A stretch of DNA of 64,000 bases from Tricholomella constricta (Eukaryota > Basidiomycota > Agaricomycetes > Agaricales > Lyophyllaceae). The translations under genes and the position numbers were made by a program. Each line of letters starts with the position of its first letter. Position 1 is the stretch's first letter. Shown in pieces: positions 62,786 to 64,000 of the stretch. The notes below the pieces were generated by a model. That model was not told the DNA's origin, ran no database searches, and was given only the letters and a program-made list of their open reading frames with translations. The stretch covers positions 930,001-994,000 of the forward strand of contig JAACJP010000011.1 in assembly GCA_013368375.1 (NCBI GenBank), read 5' to 3'.

Positions 62786-64000
62786 ATGTCCTCGACGATA
62801 GTGGAGCCCAACACCACAGTCCGCTATCAAAACTTCGAAGGTCCCTCTTTCACACAAAGAAGACCTTCACCACCACCTTTCGAAACCTCCCCTGCCTCAA
62901 CAGGACACATGATGCAAGGGACCTTCGGAACCAACAGGTCCAGGCTAGAACACAACATTTTCCAACCAGGCCAACACGAGGGGGACTTTTCCTCAGCCAG
63001 TCAGGACCCTCGACGACCTCTACCCCGGACCCCCTCAAACGTATTCAACCCGTCCTACCAACTCGCCACCCCCAACTATCCCCCCTTACCACCATCCGCA
63101 ACGGCCTCCGGACCTCCGCCTTCAAGTAACCAGACTCCCGGGTCATACTACGAAAGGTTGAGGCACCCGGAGATGTTCCAGAGGAGGGATAGGGCTCGGG
63201 AGGAGGGACAGGGACACTTCGCTCGTCAACAAAACCCCTTCCTACACGGTTCAGACCACGAAAGGATACTCTACGAGCTCCGCATGACGCGGGAAGAGTT
63301 TTCACGACAAGCGCACGAGCTCCTAGTCGAAACCATGGGGATGGATCATCAACCCCGAACACCGGAACAATGGGCCAACCTCGTGTTGTCGACCATACAA
63401 CTGCACGAAGCCCATCGATTACCCCCACAACTGACGGTGTTGCTACAAATGGGGGGAAACGAAAAAAGGTTACGCGCCCTGGCTGGAGAAATCCAGACGT
63501 CCAACGAGGGAAGAAGATTCTCCGACCCCCAAAGCGCGGGACGTTCCTTCCACATGCCAATTCAGGAGCCCATTCCCTCCAGAATTGAAACTAGATTCGA
63601 AGAACCTCCACGAGCGACAAGCACTGTCAATACGCAGACAGCTTCGGCTCTACTCAGGAGGATGAACCAAGGGAACGCACCCCCCAGCCAAGAAGGGTTC
63701 GAACCCACCGTCACACCAGGGACAGACGCTCGAAGAGCTCCGACGTTCGGATTCTGGGGAGCCCAAAATTTGCAAAGGATCCCCGAAGAGAACCCCTCTT
63801 TCGAAGGACCATTCTCCAGGCCAAACTCGGGTTTTCAAGGCCCACAAAGGACCTCCGCAAGGGAAGAAGGAGCTCCTCAGAGGGAACCCGAGAATATTCC
63901 CCTACCTCCGTCGGAACAAGGAATCCCAACGCCGCTGTCGTACGCTCATAGCTACGAATTACGCGAAGAAAACCGAGAAGAAAGAGGAGCACCCCCAAGG
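62786..64000 (+). CDS. gag: gag of copy B, intact as far as visible (405 codons)
   Basis: ATG 62786 (MSSTIVEPNTTVRYQNFEG), 18 nt after the primer site, open to the window end. It reads through the place where copy A is frameshifted (LAGEIQTSNEGRRF, about 63480-63515), which fixes the true frame of the family. Pro/Gln/Arg-rich N-terminal half of Gag. Confidence 0.92.
   Translation, partial: MSSTIVEPNTTVRYQNFEGPSFTQRRPSPPPFETSPASTGHMMQGTFGTNRSRLEHNIFQPGQHEGDFSSASQDPRRPLPRTPSNVFNPSYQLATPNYPPLPPSATASGPPPSSNQTPGSYYERLRHPEMFQRRDRAREEGQGHFARQQNPFLHGSDHERILYELRMTREEFSRQAHELLVETMGMDHQPRTPEQWANLVLSTIQLHEAHRLPPQLTVLLQMGGNEKRLRALAGEIQTSNEGRRFSDPQSAGRSFHMPIQEPIPSRIETRFEEPPRATSTVNTQTASALLRRMNQGNAPPSQEGFEPTVTPGTDARRAPTFGFWGAQNLQRIPEENPSFEGPFSRPNSGFQGPQRTSAREEGAPQREPENIPLPPSEQGIPTPLSYAHSYELREENREERGAPPR

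Larger units (their letters stand above)
62398..64000 (+). mobile_element. Ty3/Gypsy element copy B (continues beyond window)
   Basis: Same family as copy A. Complete 5' LTR, primer-binding site and the first 405 codons of gag are present, with intact coding. Only a few percent differences from copy A in gag. Confidence 0.95.

Overview
This window looks like a transposon-dense island from a basidiomycete fungus, most likely an agaricomycete. Introns are short (43 to 65 nt, GT..AG). The retroelements are chromodomain Ty3/Gypsy, Ty1/Copia and Tad1-like LINE types. Fragments of ordinary fungal genes (alpha-ketoglutarate dehydrogenase, HSP60, a P4-ATPase, an MFS transporter) are scattered between them. 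No rRNA, tRNA or CRISPR was seen, and very few genes look like intact host genes.

Layout. 1-10069: a Ty3/Gypsy element (copy A, 5' LTR outside the window) with gag, pol, an antisense multi-exon gene and the 3' LTR. 10234-12034(-): a Ulp1-like peptidase gene. 13541-13860: a 161-bp tandem repeat. 14014-15885(+): an intact spliced integrase-type (DDE) transposase, tail to tail with a decayed LRR-like gene (15905-17327). 17453-23333: a complete Ty1/Copia element. 23398-24386: a non-autonomous DNA transposon with a 10-bp target duplication. 25214-32913(-): a decayed Ty3/Gypsy element that has lost RNase H and integrase but keeps a 634-aa extra ORF. 33412-39913(-): a Tad1-like LINE. These last two interrupt what reads as one old gene, whose pieces are at 25157-25213, 32919-33411 and 39914-40399. 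40822-48092: a run of broken copies of cellular genes, with one apparently intact unknown gene at 43950-44665. 48604-54367: a young, apparently complete Ty3/Gypsy element with identical 146-bp LTRs and TSD gtaaa. 54643-55567: a DIRS-like gag fragment. 55568-56153: a truncated relative of the 25-33 kb element. 56154-62397: two related gag-type elements whose DNA is crowded with short hairpins. 62398-64000: a second copy (copy B) of the first element, running off the window.

The main new signals are at the level of nucleic-acid mechanism. Two unrelated Ty3/Gypsy families each show a canonical -1 frameshift heptamer at the gag end followed by a stem at 6 nt. Both also carry a 12-nt LTR-internal sequence complementary to the primer-binding site, which points to Tf1-type self-priming. 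The Copia element instead has a site matching the initiator-tRNA-Met anticodon arm (half-tRNA priming). The LINE ORFs overlap as TAATG. The 56-62 kb elements carry dozens of perfect short inverted repeats inside their ORFs, and their LTRs share a hairpin whose bases change in a compensatory way between families. Eight of eight internal nonsense codons found in the retroelement ORFs are TGA, each one C-to-T step from CGA, which fits decay of methylated CpG. All functions are inferred from motifs read by eye; no database search was done.
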